The translations under genes were made by a program, and so were the position numbers. The notes under the pieces were generated by a model, which saw nothing but the letters and a program-made list of their open reading frames with translations, made no database searches and was not told the origin of the DNA. Below are positions 50,714-59,391 of a DNA stretch of 64,000 bases, piece after piece (position 1 is the stretch's first letter; every line of letters begins with the position of its first letter). Source of the stretch: Flavobacterium sp. SH_e (GTDB taxonomy: Bacteria; Bacteroidota; Bacteroidia; Flavobacteriales; Flavobacteriaceae); assembly GCF_025717045.1 (NCBI RefSeq), contig NZ_JAOVZN010000006.1, forward strand, positions 883,372 to 947,371, given 5' to 3'.

Positions 50714-50869
50714 AATCAAGTTTTTTTAATAGGTTAACAACATTGGCCATTAGTTGTTTGGTATTTAATTATTAACGAAATTTTAGGAGATGCGGTTTCA
50801 GAAAAATCTGCTTTTTTGATATTATTTCGAATAAATGGTATAATTTGAAAGACAGCTAGTTGTTTTTTG

Positions 50870-50898
50870 TTGTATTTTCGGTAATTCTACTATATTTG
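50870..50898 (+). promoter_or_regulatory. Promoter of the LacI-family regulator
   Basis: TTG (50870-50872), 18 bases, TATATTTG (50891-50898), 24 bases before ATG 50923. A good match to the Bacteroidota consensus. Confidence 0.75.
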
Positions 50899-50922
50899 TA
50901 TTAATTACATAAACTTTTATAG

Positions 50923-51948
50923 ATGAAAGCTAAAGCAACTCTAAAACAAATTGCGAAAGAACTAGGAGTTTCGGTGTCAACAGTATCTAAAGCTCTGAAT
51001 GACAGTCCGGAAATTAGTGAGCAAACGAAGGTGAAGATTAAAGAGTATGCAAAACTCAAAAATTATAAGCCGAATGTTATTGGTCTGAATTTAAAGAATC
51101 GTAAGACAAAAACGATAGGTGTAATTATACCTAATATATTAAACTCTTTTTTTGCTAAGGTTTTTAGCGGTATCGAGAAAGTTGCCGATAAAAAAGGATA
51201 TAATGTAATTACATGTATTTCGAATGAATCTTTAGAGAAAGAAGTTCATACATTAGAAATGTTGAGCAACGGAACAATTGATGGATTTATTCTTTCTGTT
51301 TCTCAGGAGGCACAAAAACTTCAGGATTACAATCACTTTTCAGAAATTATAAACGATGGAACTCCAATTGTAATGTTCGATCGTATTGCTGATGAAGTAG
51401 ATTGTGATAAAGTTGTTGTTGATGATTTTGATTCAGCTTTAAACTCTACACAACATTTAATTGATTTAGGATGTAAAAATATTGCGTTGATTTCTTCTGT
51501 AGATAATATAAGTGTTGGAAGATTAAGAACAGAAGGATATTTGAAAGCTTTAAAAGACAATAAGATTCCAGTTAACGAAAAAATTATTCTTCGTACCGAT
51601 TCTGAAGAAGACATGAAAGCTAAAATCGAAGGGATTTTTGACCACAAAATTGACGGAATTTTTGCTTTGGATGAAAATGATTCAGTTGCGGCATTAAGAG
51701 TAAGTTTGAAAAAAGGTTACAGAGTTCCAGAGGATATTTCGATTATTGGTTTTGCTGACGGAATTTTAGCTTCAAGACGTTTATCGCCAAGTCTGACTAC
51801 TGTAAGTCAGCATGGGGTTGAAATTGGAGAAGTTGCTGCAAAAAGATTAATCGAAAGATTGGAAGAGCCAGAAGGAACAATTTCTGAATACGAAACAATC
51901 GTCATCAAAACAAAATTGAAAGAAAGAGAATCAACTCGAAAAAAATAA
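50923..51948 (+). CDS. LacI family transcriptional regulator
   Basis: A 341-residue repressor/activator with the N-terminal helix-turn-helix TLKQIAKELGVSVSTVSKALN, hinge helix (KNYKPNVIGLNLK) and a periplasmic-binding-protein-like ligand domain (TIGVIIPNILNSFFAKVFSGIE, IDGFILSVSQEA, VMFDRIADEVDCDKVVVDDF, ISIIGFADG). Such regulators sense sugars, yet no sugar gene adjoins it; the beta-glucan operon is about 44 kb away. It is divergent from the ferritin-like operon, which is the nearest possible target. It has its own terminator. Confidence 0.94.
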   Translation: MKAKATLKQIAKELGVSVSTVSKALNDSPEISEQTKVKIKEYAKLKNYKPNVIGLNLKNRKTKTIGVIIPNILNSFFAKVFSGIEKVADKKGYNVITCISNESLEKEVHTLEMLSNGTIDGFILSVSQEAQKLQDYNHFSEIINDGTPIVMFDRIADEVDCDKVVVDDFDSALNSTQHLIDLGCKNIALISSVDNISVGRLRTEGYLKALKDNKIPVNEKIILRTDSEEDMKAKIEGIFDHKIDGIFALDENDSVAALRVSLKKGYRVPEDISIIGFADGILASRRLSPSLTTVSQHGVEIGEVAAKRLIERLEEPEGTISEYETIVIKTKLKERESTRKK

Positions 51949-51964
51949 AACTAAAGATGAAATT

Positions 51965-51998
51965 AAAAAAGGACTGTTCCAAAGAACAGTCCTTTTTT
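51965..51998 (+). terminator. Intrinsic terminator of the LacI-family gene
   Basis: Fifteen-pair stem with core GGACTGTTC / GAACAGTCC, four-base loop, and T run. Confidence 0.96.
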
Positions 51999-52015
51999 AT
52001 TATACGTAATTTATA

Positions 52016-52111
52016 TCATTTCGACGAAGGAGAAATCACAGTCGGGATTCGACAAACATTGGCGATTTTGATTGTGGACTTTCTAGTGTGATTTCTCCTT
52101 TGTCGAAATGA
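52016..52111. repeat. Inverted repeat with 25-nt arms (dispersed-repeat candidate)
   Basis: Arms 52016-52040 and 52087-52111 match with one mismatch (a G-U pair in RNA); core words TCATTTCGAC and GAGAAATCACA. The 46-base loop has no gene. Words of this type (TTTCGAC-GAAGGAGAAATC) are, to my knowledge, common between Flavobacterium genes. Confidence 0.85.
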
Positions 52112-52180
52112 CAAGATTGAGTTGATTGTTGACTTTTTATTTAGAAATCTAAAATCAACAATCTGCAATCTAAAATAAAA

Positions 52181-55033
52181 TTAATGCGCTTCTAACCAAT
52201 CTTTACCCATTCCTAATTCAACTTCTAAAGGAACCGACATTTTAAACGCATTTTCCATTTCGTGTTTAATCATTGGCTGGATTTTTTCGAGTTCATCATT
52301 GTGAACATCGAACACAAGCTCATCATGTACTTGCAGCAACATTTTAGATTTCCAGTTTTCGTCACGAAGTTTTTTATGAATATTGATCATCGCGATTTTA
52401 ATCACATCGGCGGCGCTTCCTTGAATTGGAGCATTTACAGCATTTCGTTCGGCAGCGCTTCTTACAACAGCATTTGCAGAATTAATATCTTTTAAATAAC
52501 GACGACGCCCTAAAATAGTTTGTACATAACCTTTTTCACGAGCAAATTCAACTTGTTCTGAAATATAAGATTTAAGACGTGGATATGTTTTATAATAAGC
52601 ATCAATCAAAGCGGCACTTTCGCTTCTTGATAACGAAGTCTGATTGCTCAATCCAAAAGCAGAAACACCGTATATAATTCCAAAATTTACTGTTTTAGCG
52701 TTGCTTCTTTGCTCGCGAGAAACCTCCTCTAAAGAAACATTAAAAACTTTTGCTGCAGTAGCTCTGTGAATGTCTTCTCCATTTTGGAATGCTGCAATCA
52801 TATTTTCTTCACCGCTTAACGCCGCAATAATTCGTAACTCAATTTGCGAGTAATCGGCAGAGATTAGAGTGTAGTTTTCATCGCGAGCAACAAATGCTTT
52901 ACGAATCTGACGTCCTCTTTCAGTACGAATTGGAATGTTCTGTAAGTTCGGATTATTAGAACTTAAACGTCCCGTTGCAGCAACAGTCTGCATATAATCA
53001 GTATGAACACGTAAAGTCTTTTTGTCAACTTGTTCTGGTAAAGCCAAAATATAAGTACTTTGTAGTTTTACCATTTGACGCCAATCTAAAATATCTTTTA
53101 CAATCGGATTGTCATTTGCCAAATAAGTCAAAACTTCTTCGCCAGTAGCATATTGACCTGTTTTAGTCTTCTTTTGTTTTGCTCCGCCAATTTTAAGTTT
53201 GTCAAATAAAATATCTCCTAATTGTTTTGGCGAAGCTAAATTGAATTTTTCGCCAGCCGTTTCGTAAATTTTTTGTTCCAAAGATTTGATTTCGACATCC
53301 ATTTCAGAAGACATTCCTTTTAAGAAATCAACATCTAAACGAATACCTTCTGTTTCCATGTCGGCCAAAACGCTTACTAATGGAATTTCAATTTCATCAA
53401 ATAGCTTTTTAGTTTCTGTTTTATCTAATTCAGTAGTGAAGATTTCTTTTAATTGTAAAGTAATATCGGCATCTTCAGCAGCGTATTCTTTAATATCTTC
53501 CAAAGGAACATCACGCATATTAAGCTGGTTTTTCCCTTTTTTACCAATTAAAGTTTCAATAGATTTTGGCGAATATTTTAAATACGTTTCTGCTAAAATA
53601 TCCATATTATGACGCATATCTGGATTGATCAGATAATGTGCAATCATGGTGTCAAAAAGTTTTCCTTTTACAGTTACACCATAATTAGAAAGGATTTTTA
53701 AATCGTATTTTAAGTTTTGTCCAATTTTCTCAATGTTTTCATTTTCAAAAAACGGAACAAATTTATTGACTAAAGTTTGAGCCTCTTCTCTGCTTTCTGG
53801 AAACGGAACATAGAACGCTTTTCCTTTTTCGTAAGCAAAAGACATTCCGACCAATTCTGCATGCAAAGCATCAATTCCAGTCGTTTCTGTGTCAAAACAA
53901 ACCGCAGTTTGCTTTTCTAAATTCTGCAAAAGCAATTTAATTCCTAAATCACCTTGAATGGTTTGATAAGAATGCTCAGTATTTTCTAAAGTATTATAAA
54001 ATGAATTTCTTGCAGCTTCGGCACTATCATCAAGAGTAGTTCCTCCGCCTCCAAAAAGATCAAATTGGTCTTCGTTTTTAGGTTGTGGTTTTTTATATAA
54101 TTTAGGATCAGCAGCCGGAGCAGTATTTGCTAATTCATTCCCGCCTCCAACTTTAAATAAGTTATCAAACTGTTCTGCCATTCTTCTAAATTCCAATTCT
54201 TGAAAAATAGCATCTGTTTTTTCGATATCAGGACGCGAAAGTTCGTAGTCGTCTTCATTAAAAACAACATCACAATCGCAAATAATCGTTGCCAGTTTTT
54301 TAGATAAAATACCTTTCTCTTTATTAGCTTCGATGTTTTCCTTCATTTTTCCTTTCAGTAAATGTGTGTTTTCTAAAAGGTTTTCCATTGTACCAAATTC
54401 TTTCAGGAATTTTTTCGCAGTCACTTCACCAACTCCAGGCAATCCAGGAATATTATCCACAGCGTCACCCATCATTCCAAGAAAATCAATTACTTGGTCT
54501 GGTCTTTCAATTTCAAATTTTGCCAAAACTTCAGGAATTCCCCAAATTTCTATTCCGTTACCCATTCGAGCAGGTTTATACATAAATATATTTTCAGAAA
54601 CCAATTGCGCGAAATCTTTATCTGGCGTTACCATAAAAACCTGATAATTTTGTTTTTCTGCTTGTTTGGCAATTGTTCCAATTAAATCATCGGCTTCACA
54701 GCCTTCGATTTCAATAATAGGAATATGCATTGCTCGCAATAATTCCTGAATATAAGGAACGGCAATTTTAATAGCCTCGGGCGTTGCATCACGATTGGCT
54801 TTATATTCTACGAACATTTCGGTTCTTACGTGACTTCCTCCTTTGTCAAAAGCAACGGCTAAATGATCTGGTTTTTCTCTTTTAATAACATCCAAAAGTG
54901 AGTTCATAAAACCCATAATTGCAGATGTGTCCATTCCTTTTGAGTTGATTCTCGGGTTTTTTATAAAAGCATAATAACCACGAAAAATTAGTGCGTAAGC
55001 ATCTAGAAGAAAAAGGCGTTTTTGAGTTGACAT
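52181..55033 (-). CDS. polA: DNA polymerase I
   Basis: Repair and Okazaki-fragment polymerase of 950 residues. The 5' nuclease domain (1-300) has LFLLDAYALIFRGYYAF and GCEADDLIGTIAKQ. The 3'-5' exonuclease domain (about 340-530) keeps its metal residues (CFDTETTGIDALHAELVG), so proofreading is probably active. The polymerase domain has SADYSQIELRIIAALSGE, RSNAKTVNFGIIYG and QVHDELVFDV. All three activities appear intact. It is a single gene, minus strand. Confidence 0.98.
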   Translation of the reverse strand: MSTQKRLFLLDAYALIFRGYYAFIKNPRINSKGMDTSAIMGFMNSLLDVIKREKPDHLAVAFDKGGSHVRTEMFVEYKANRDATPEAIKIAVPYIQELLRAMHIPIIEIEGCEADDLIGTIAKQAEKQNYQVFMVTPDKDFAQLVSENIFMYKPARMGNGIEIWGIPEVLAKFEIERPDQVIDFLGMMGDAVDNIPGLPGVGEVTAKKFLKEFGTMENLLENTHLLKGKMKENIEANKEKGILSKKLATIICDCDVVFNEDDYELSRPDIEKTDAIFQELEFRRMAEQFDNLFKVGGGNELANTAPAADPKLYKKPQPKNEDQFDLFGGGGTTLDDSAEAARNSFYNTLENTEHSYQTIQGDLGIKLLLQNLEKQTAVCFDTETTGIDALHAELVGMSFAYEKGKAFYVPFPESREEAQTLVNKFVPFFENENIEKIGQNLKYDLKILSNYGVTVKGKLFDTMIAHYLINPDMRHNMDILAETYLKYSPKSIETLIGKKGKNQLNMRDVPLEDIKEYAAEDADITLQLKEIFTTELDKTETKKLFDEIEIPLVSVLADMETEGIRLDVDFLKGMSSEMDVEIKSLEQKIYETAGEKFNLASPKQLGDILFDKLKIGGAKQKKTKTGQYATGEEVLTYLANDNPIVKDILDWRQMVKLQSTYILALPEQVDKKTLRVHTDYMQTVAATGRLSSNNPNLQNIPIRTERGRQIRKAFVARDENYTLISADYSQIELRIIAALSGEENMIAAFQNGEDIHRATAAKVFNVSLEEVSREQRSNAKTVNFGIIYGVSAFGLSNQTSLSRSESAALIDAYYKTYPRLKSYISEQVEFAREKGYVQTILGRRRYLKDINSANAVVRSAAERNAVNAPIQGSAADVIKIAMINIHKKLRDENWKSKMLLQVHDELVFDVHNDELEKIQPMIKHEMENAFKMSVPLEVELGMGKDWLEAH

Positions 55034-55145
55034 ATAAAAAATATTAGTCTGTAAAAATAAACAATTGGGTTTTAAAAAACGATTTGCTTCTCGAAAATTA
55101 TCCGAATAGTTAATGTCTCGTTAAAATATTCATTATGCACGATTT

Positions 55146-55180
55146 CTTCATTTTTTCTTCATGTTGTGAGGATAATTTTG
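55146..55180 (+). promoter_or_regulatory. Promoter with tandem CTTCAT boxes (first micro-gene)
   Basis: CTTCAT at 55146-55151 and 55157-55162 (11-base period, one helical turn), then 10 bases and the -7 box TAATTTTG (55173-55180). The start codon at 55224 is 43 bases later. Direct repeats with this period are the usual site of OmpR-class regulators. The same layout is found at 57647-57681. Confidence 0.72.
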
Positions 55181-55223
55181 AGGTATAAATTAAAAGGTTA
55201 TTAATTATTAAATCTTAGAAATC

Positions 55224-55424
55224 ATGAGAAATTTATTAATGGTACTAGTAGCAGTTTTAGGAACAAGTGCAATGGTTCAAGCTTTTCCAGCAAAAACAGG
55301 AAAAGAAGCTCCAGCTAAAGAAGTAAAAGCAACAAAACATCCTAAAAAACACAAATCTGAGAAAAAAGCAGCAAAAAGTGAAACTGCAAAAACAGAAACC
55401 CCAAAAGCAGAAGTGAAAAAATAA
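55224..55424 (+). CDS. Small exported Lys/Ala-rich protein, first copy
   Basis: A 66-residue protein with a signal peptide (MRNLLMVLVAVLGTSAMVQAF, cleavage after about residue 20) and a highly basic, repetitive mature part rich in Lys, Ala, Glu and Pro (KHPKKHKSEKKAAKSE). No fold or lipobox is seen; the mature 45 residues are probably disordered. It is paralogous to the 63-residue protein at 57724, with the same signal (AVLGT..MV) and tail style. A specific terminator follows. Its promoter carries the CTTCAT pair. It may bind acidic envelope polymers or sense-and-protect the envelope; this is a guess. Confidence 0.8.
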   Translation: MRNLLMVLVAVLGTSAMVQAFPAKTGKEAPAKEVKATKHPKKHKSEKKAAKSETAKTETPKAEVKK

Positions 55425-55497
55425 TATTGTTTTTGTTTTGTTTTCAAAAGTTTGTAAGGAAACAAAACAGGAAGGATAATTATGAAGAATGCCGGTG

Positions 55498-55531
55498 GTA
55501 AAAGCTGATAAAGAAATTTGTCAGCTTTTTT
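55498..55531 (+). terminator. Intrinsic terminator of the first micro-gene
   Basis: Stem AAAGCTGATAAA / TTTGTCAGCTTT with a GAAA tetraloop and T run; resembles the AAAGCTG terminator after the second micro-gene. Confidence 0.93.
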
Positions 55532-55605
55532 CGTTAATGTTTTGACAATGCTGTTTTTTCTTCTTTTTAAATGATTAATTTTAATTGTGCTTAAACACCT
55601 TGTTT

Positions 55606-56280
55606 ATGAATGTTTTGATTGTAGAAGATAATCGGGAACTTGCCGTAGAAGTTTATGATTTTTTGTGTAATGCAGGGTATATCTGCAAGATTACGCATAC
55701 TTGCAGCGATGCTTTAGAAGAGTTTAATAGTAATGATTATGATGCCATGCTGTTGGATCTGGGACTTCCAGATGGAGATGGTTTTGAAGTGTTGCAGACT
55801 GTTAGAAAAACAAAATCAAAAATGGCGGTTATTGTTTTAACGGCTAGAGGAGAACTGGATGATAGAATCAACGGACTTCATCTTGGCGCCGACGATTATT
55901 TGACTAAACCTTTTGCTTTGACAGAACTAAGTGCGAGATTGTTTGCTGTAATTCGAAGAATACACGGTTTTACTTTAAATAATCTTACGATTCATGATTT
56001 TGTTTTACAACTTCAGGATTATAAAGTGAGTTTTAATGATCAGCCAATTAGTCTTACCAAAAAGGAATTCGATATTTTTCAATATCTGGTTCTGAATAAA
56101 AATCGTGTTATTACTCGTCTTCAGTTAACTGAACATATTTGGGGAGATATTTTAGAGGTAAATTCAGATTCTAATTTTATTGATGTTCATGTTCGAAATC
56201 TCAGAAAGAAATTAGATAAACATGCAGCAATAGATTGGTTTGAAACTGTTCGAAATGTTGGTTATCGTATAAACGAATAA
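55606..56280 (+). CDS. OmpR-family response regulator
   Basis: A 224-residue two-component regulator. The receiver domain (1-120) starts MNVLIVEDNREL, with phospho-acceptor Asp in DAMLLDLGLPDGDG and Lys in GADDYLTKPF. The winged-helix effector domain (about 125-222) has LTKKEFDIFQYLVLNKNRVITR and NFIDVHVRNLRKKLD, with a typical ending ETVRNVGYRI. ATG 55606 is chosen over a TTG at 55585 because the receiver motif begins at once. The kinase starts 10 bases after its stop. Its likely targets are the two flanking micro-genes. Confidence 0.95.
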   Translation: MNVLIVEDNRELAVEVYDFLCNAGYICKITHTCSDALEEFNSNDYDAMLLDLGLPDGDGFEVLQTVRKTKSKMAVIVLTARGELDDRINGLHLGADDYLTKPFALTELSARLFAVIRRIHGFTLNNLTIHDFVLQLQDYKVSFNDQPISLTKKEFDIFQYLVLNKNRVITRLQLTEHIWGDILEVNSDSNFIDVHVRNLRKKLDKHAAIDWFETVRNVGYRINE

Positions 56281-56290
56281 ATCGATTCTT

Positions 56291-57619
56291 GTGAAAATAA
56301 AACATCAATTAGCCATTTTTAATGCCATGACAAGATTGTTGGTCATTTTGGTTTTATGGCTAATGCTCCCTATTTTGGTAGAAAATGTAGTCTATCATCA
56401 TATTAATAACAGTCTTTTAGAGAAAAAGAAGAAATTTATAGAGCATTTAAATCAGGAAGAAATAAATGATTTCATAGAAAATCCCGATGATTCAACAGAA
56501 ACTTTTTCGGAGTTTTCAACTCTTCACAGTGAGTTTTTAGTACTTTCTCGCGTTCCGATGCAATTACATCAGAAGAAAACAACTTTCAGTAATGAATACC
56601 GTAAAATAGAAGGAGAAGAAAACGAATATCGAATTTTACAGCATCATTTTGTGTACGAAGGTCAAGACTATCAGCTTGAAATTGGTAGTAGTTTGAGCGA
56701 GGTTAACGATTTGACTTTTGTAATTAAACTCTTTATTATAATAGTTTTTGTGATCATTCTATTTATTACTTTTCTGGCCGATACGTTTTATATAGAATAT
56801 CTTTTAAAGCCGTTTTACAAAATTATTGATACCAAAATACGGCGTGTAAACGAACCAGAAACATTTGATCATACTCCGATAAAAGCAGCTTCGAGAGATT
56901 TTAGAGAACTGGATTTTGTTCTGAATCAAATGATGGATCGAATTGCTGAAGTTTTTAAAAAAGAAAAACAGTTTATTTCGAATGTTTCGCACGAACTTCT
57001 TACGCCAATTGCATTGCTCAAAAACAAACTTGAAAACTTATTGCAGAATGAATCTTTAGATGACAATGCGGTTGATAAAATTGCAGGTTCGCTAAAGACA
57101 TTAGATATGCTAAAAAAAATCATCAATAATCTTCTCTTAATTTCTAGAATTGATAATAATCAATATGAAGCGAATGAAGAAATTGATCTTCGCGAAATAA
57201 TTTCAGATTTGTATGAAGATCTTCAAGATCGAATTGACGATAAAGAAATTCACTTCGAAAATAAAATGCAAAACGGCTTTGCCTTTACTGGGAATAAAAC
57301 TTTAATTCATATTCTCTTATATAATTTAGCTACAAACGCCATCAAGTACAATAAATCTGGCGGAAATATTATAGTAGAAGACGGTTCTGTTAATGAGCAT
57401 TATTTTATTTCAGTAAAAGATTCAGGAATAGGAATGGATGAATCACAGACTGAAAAAATATTTAGCCGTTTTGCCAGAATCAGTTCAGATCAGGAAGGGC
57501 AGGGATTAGGACTCGCCATTGCACAAAGCATAGCTTCTTTTCATCACATTCAAATAAAAGTAAAATCAGTTTTAAATGAAGGAACCACTTTTACCTTATT
57601 GTTTGAAAAAGCTAATTAA
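56291..57619 (+). CDS. Sensor histidine kinase, partner of the OmpR-type regulator
   Basis: A 442-residue membrane kinase starting at GTG. Helix 1 is at about residues 13-35 and helix 2 at about 143-166, with a roughly 105-residue periplasmic domain rich in charged residues. H box NVSHELLTPIALLKNKLENLL (phospho-His234), N box ATNAIKYNKSGG, and DSGIGMDESQTEKIFSRFAR and GQGLGLAIAQ in the ATP lid. A start 12 codons later (ATG in FNAMTRLL) would cut into helix 1. The unusual GTG may keep kinase levels below the regulator's. Confidence 0.94.
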   Translation: MKIKHQLAIFNAMTRLLVILVLWLMLPILVENVVYHHINNSLLEKKKKFIEHLNQEEINDFIENPDDSTETFSEFSTLHSEFLVLSRVPMQLHQKKTTFSNEYRKIEGEENEYRILQHHFVYEGQDYQLEIGSSLSEVNDLTFVIKLFIIIVFVIILFITFLADTFYIEYLLKPFYKIIDTKIRRVNEPETFDHTPIKAASRDFRELDFVLNQMMDRIAEVFKKEKQFISNVSHELLTPIALLKNKLENLLQNESLDDNAVDKIAGSLKTLDMLKKIINNLLLISRIDNNQYEANEEIDLREIISDLYEDLQDRIDDKEIHFENKMQNGFAFTGNKTLIHILLYNLATNAIKYNKSGGNIIVEDGSVNEHYFISVKDSGIGMDESQTEKIFSRFARISSDQEGQGLGLAIAQSIASFHHIQIKVKSVLNEGTTFTLLFEKAN

Positions 57620-57646
57620 AAGTTAAAATTTCTTGTAGGACTTTAT

Positions 57647-57681
57647 CTTCATTTTGTCTTCATTTAGCGATTATATCTTTG
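57647..57681 (+). promoter_or_regulatory. Promoter with tandem CTTCAT boxes (second micro-gene)
   Basis: CTTCAT at 57647-57652 and 57658-57663, then 10 bases and the -7 box TATCTTTG (57674-57681); the ATG at 57724 is 42 bases later. Spacing is the same as in the promoter at 55146-55180, while the sequence between is different, which points to selection for the boxes. Confidence 0.75.
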
Positions 57682-57723
57682 ATTTATAAATAATGAAATA
57701 ACAATCATAAAAATTTAAAAGTC

Positions 57724-57915
57724 ATGAAAAAATTAGCAATTTTAGCAGTAGCAGTTTTAGGAACGTTCTCAATGGTAAACGCGCAAACAACTCCAGCGCA
57801 AACAACTCAAACAAAAGAAGCGAAAGCTCCTAAACATGATAAAAAAACAAACAAAAAAGCTAAAGGTGAGAAAAAAGCAGAAACTGCAAAACCAGAAGCT
57901 GAAAAAGCAAAATAA
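57724..57915 (+). CDS. Small exported Lys/Ala-rich protein, second copy
   Basis: A 63-residue protein with signal peptide MKKLAILAVAVLGTFSMVNAQ and a mature part of Thr/Gln then Lys/Ala/Glu (KAPKHDKKTNKKAKGEKK). It is a paralogue of the 66-residue protein before the response regulator. No known domain, no lipobox. The high Lys content and lack of hydrophobic residues predict a soluble disordered periplasmic or secreted polypeptide. Promoter and terminator match those of the first copy, so this looks like a duplicated transcription unit. Confidence 0.8.
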   Translation: MKKLAILAVAVLGTFSMVNAQTTPAQTTQTKEAKAPKHDKKTNKKAKGEKKAETAKPEAEKAK

Positions 57916-57967
57916 TATAAGCGACACTTTTAAGTCGTAAGATTAAATAGTTTTAAAGGTTGGTAGG

Positions 57968-58002
57968 TTAAAGCTGGAAGAAGCCATTCTTTCAGCTTTT
58001 TT
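57968..58002 (+). terminator. Intrinsic terminator of the second micro-gene
   Basis: Eleven-pair stem AAAGCTGGAAG / CTTTCAGCTTT (one G-U) with T run. Confidence 0.93.
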
Positions 58003-58082
58003 ATTTTTTAGAGTTAAATTTTTTATAATAAAAAGAAATAGAATTCTCATTCTTTGTTACTTTGTTTAAAACTACAAATTAA

Positions 58083-59318
58083 ATGATCTTTCGCTTTATA
58101 ATTCTTTGTGCTCTTTTATTATTTATTGAGTTCTATTCCTATCAAGCTTTTCGAACTTTAATCAAAACACGTTGGGTTTTGATTGGTTATCAAGTTATAA
58201 GCTTACTGGTTTTAATCTTTATTATATATTCTTTTTCTCAGGTAGACCGTTCTGTTGGTCAGACTAGGCAATTTATGTTTACTACAGGTTTGATGCTGAC
58301 GGTGTATGTGCCTAAAATTGTGCTTACGCTAATAATGTTTGGCGAAGATATTTTTAGAATAGGAGCAAGTATCTTAAATTATTTTATTTATAATACTCCT
58401 CGAAAGGAAATGATGCCCGATAGACGAAAGTTTGTAAGTCAGTTAGCATTAGGTTTGGCTGCAATCCCGTTTCTTTCTATTATTTATGGAATTTTTGAAG
58501 GAAAATATAATTTTAAAGTAATCAAACAAACCATATTTTTTCCAGACCTTCCAGATGCTTTTGATGGTTTTAAAATCACACAAATTTCGGATGTTCATAG
58601 CGGAAGTTTTGATAATCCAGAGAAAATCAATTATGCTATTGATTTAATCAATGCGCAAGAAGCAGATTTGATTTTGTTTACGGGAGATATTGTAAATACA
58701 CATGCTAAAGAAATGCATCCTTGGCTGGAAACTTTTAGTCGTATTAAAGATTATAAATATGGGAAGTTTGCAGTTTTAGGAAATCATGATTATGGCGAAT
58801 ATGTGACTTGGCCTTCTGAGAAAGAAAAAGACGAAAATTTTAAGGCAATTAAAAATTTGTATGGCCAAATTGGTTTTAAATTAATGCTGAATGAACATAC
58901 TTATATTCAAAAAGGCGATGATAAAATTGCTTTGATTGGTGTAGAAAACTGGGGAGTGAATTTTAAAAAAGCAGGAGATTTAAATAAAGCTTCTGAAAAT
59001 GTTCATCAAGACGATTTTAAAGTTTTAATGAGCCACGATCCAAGTCATTGGGAAGCAGAAATTAAAGATCATCCAAAGAACTTTCATTTGACATTTGCAG
59101 GACATACGCACGGTATGCAGTTCGGAATCGAAATTCCGGGATATTTTAAATGGAGTTTAGCACAATATATTTATAAACAATGGGCTGGATTGTACGAAAA
59201 CGTCGGAAGATACGTTTATGTTAACCGTGGATTTGGTTTTCATGCTTATCCGGGACGAGTTGGAATTATGCCTGAAATAACAGTAATTGAACTAAAAAAG
59301 GGCGGTAATGTCGCTTAA
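58083..59318 (+). CDS. Membrane metallophosphoesterase
   Basis: A 411-residue protein with four membrane helices at the N-terminus (about 1-20, 32-51, 66-90, 120-138) and a calcineurin-like phosphoesterase domain from about 155. All metal motifs are present: ISDVHSGS, FTGDIVNTH, LGNHDYGEY, MSHDPSHW and FAGHTHGMQFG. The layout matches the YaeI/YkuE type, which in relatives may remove phosphate from lipids such as UDP-diacylglucosamine. Substrate here is unknown. It starts 80 bases after the micro-gene terminator and is not under the same promoter. Confidence 0.93.
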   Translation: MIFRFIILCALLLFIEFYSYQAFRTLIKTRWVLIGYQVISLLVLIFIIYSFSQVDRSVGQTRQFMFTTGLMLTVYVPKIVLTLIMFGEDIFRIGASILNYFIYNTPRKEMMPDRRKFVSQLALGLAAIPFLSIIYGIFEGKYNFKVIKQTIFFPDLPDAFDGFKITQISDVHSGSFDNPEKINYAIDLINAQEADLILFTGDIVNTHAKEMHPWLETFSRIKDYKYGKFAVLGNHDYGEYVTWPSEKEKDENFKAIKNLYGQIGFKLMLNEHTYIQKGDDKIALIGVENWGVNFKKAGDLNKASENVHQDDFKVLMSHDPSHWEAEIKDHPKNFHLTFAGHTHGMQFGIEIPGYFKWSLAQYIYKQWAGLYENVGRYVYVNRGFGFHAYPGRVGIMPEITVIELKKGGNVA

Positions 59319-59332
59319 TTCGTTAAAAATGC

Positions 59333-59340
59333 TACATTTG
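59333..59340 (+). promoter_or_regulatory. Candidate -7 box for the thioredoxin-like gene
   Basis: TACATTTG, 51 bases before the ATG at 59392; no clear -33 TTG. Confidence 0.5.
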
Positions 59341-59391
59341 TATAATATTTATTTCTTTTAAGAGATTTAAAAAACTTAAATTTTTGGTTTT

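Noticed and set aside
53286..54685. Open frames antisense to polA
   Set aside because: They show low-complexity Ser/Phe/Ile content of antisense shadows and no start or promoter support.
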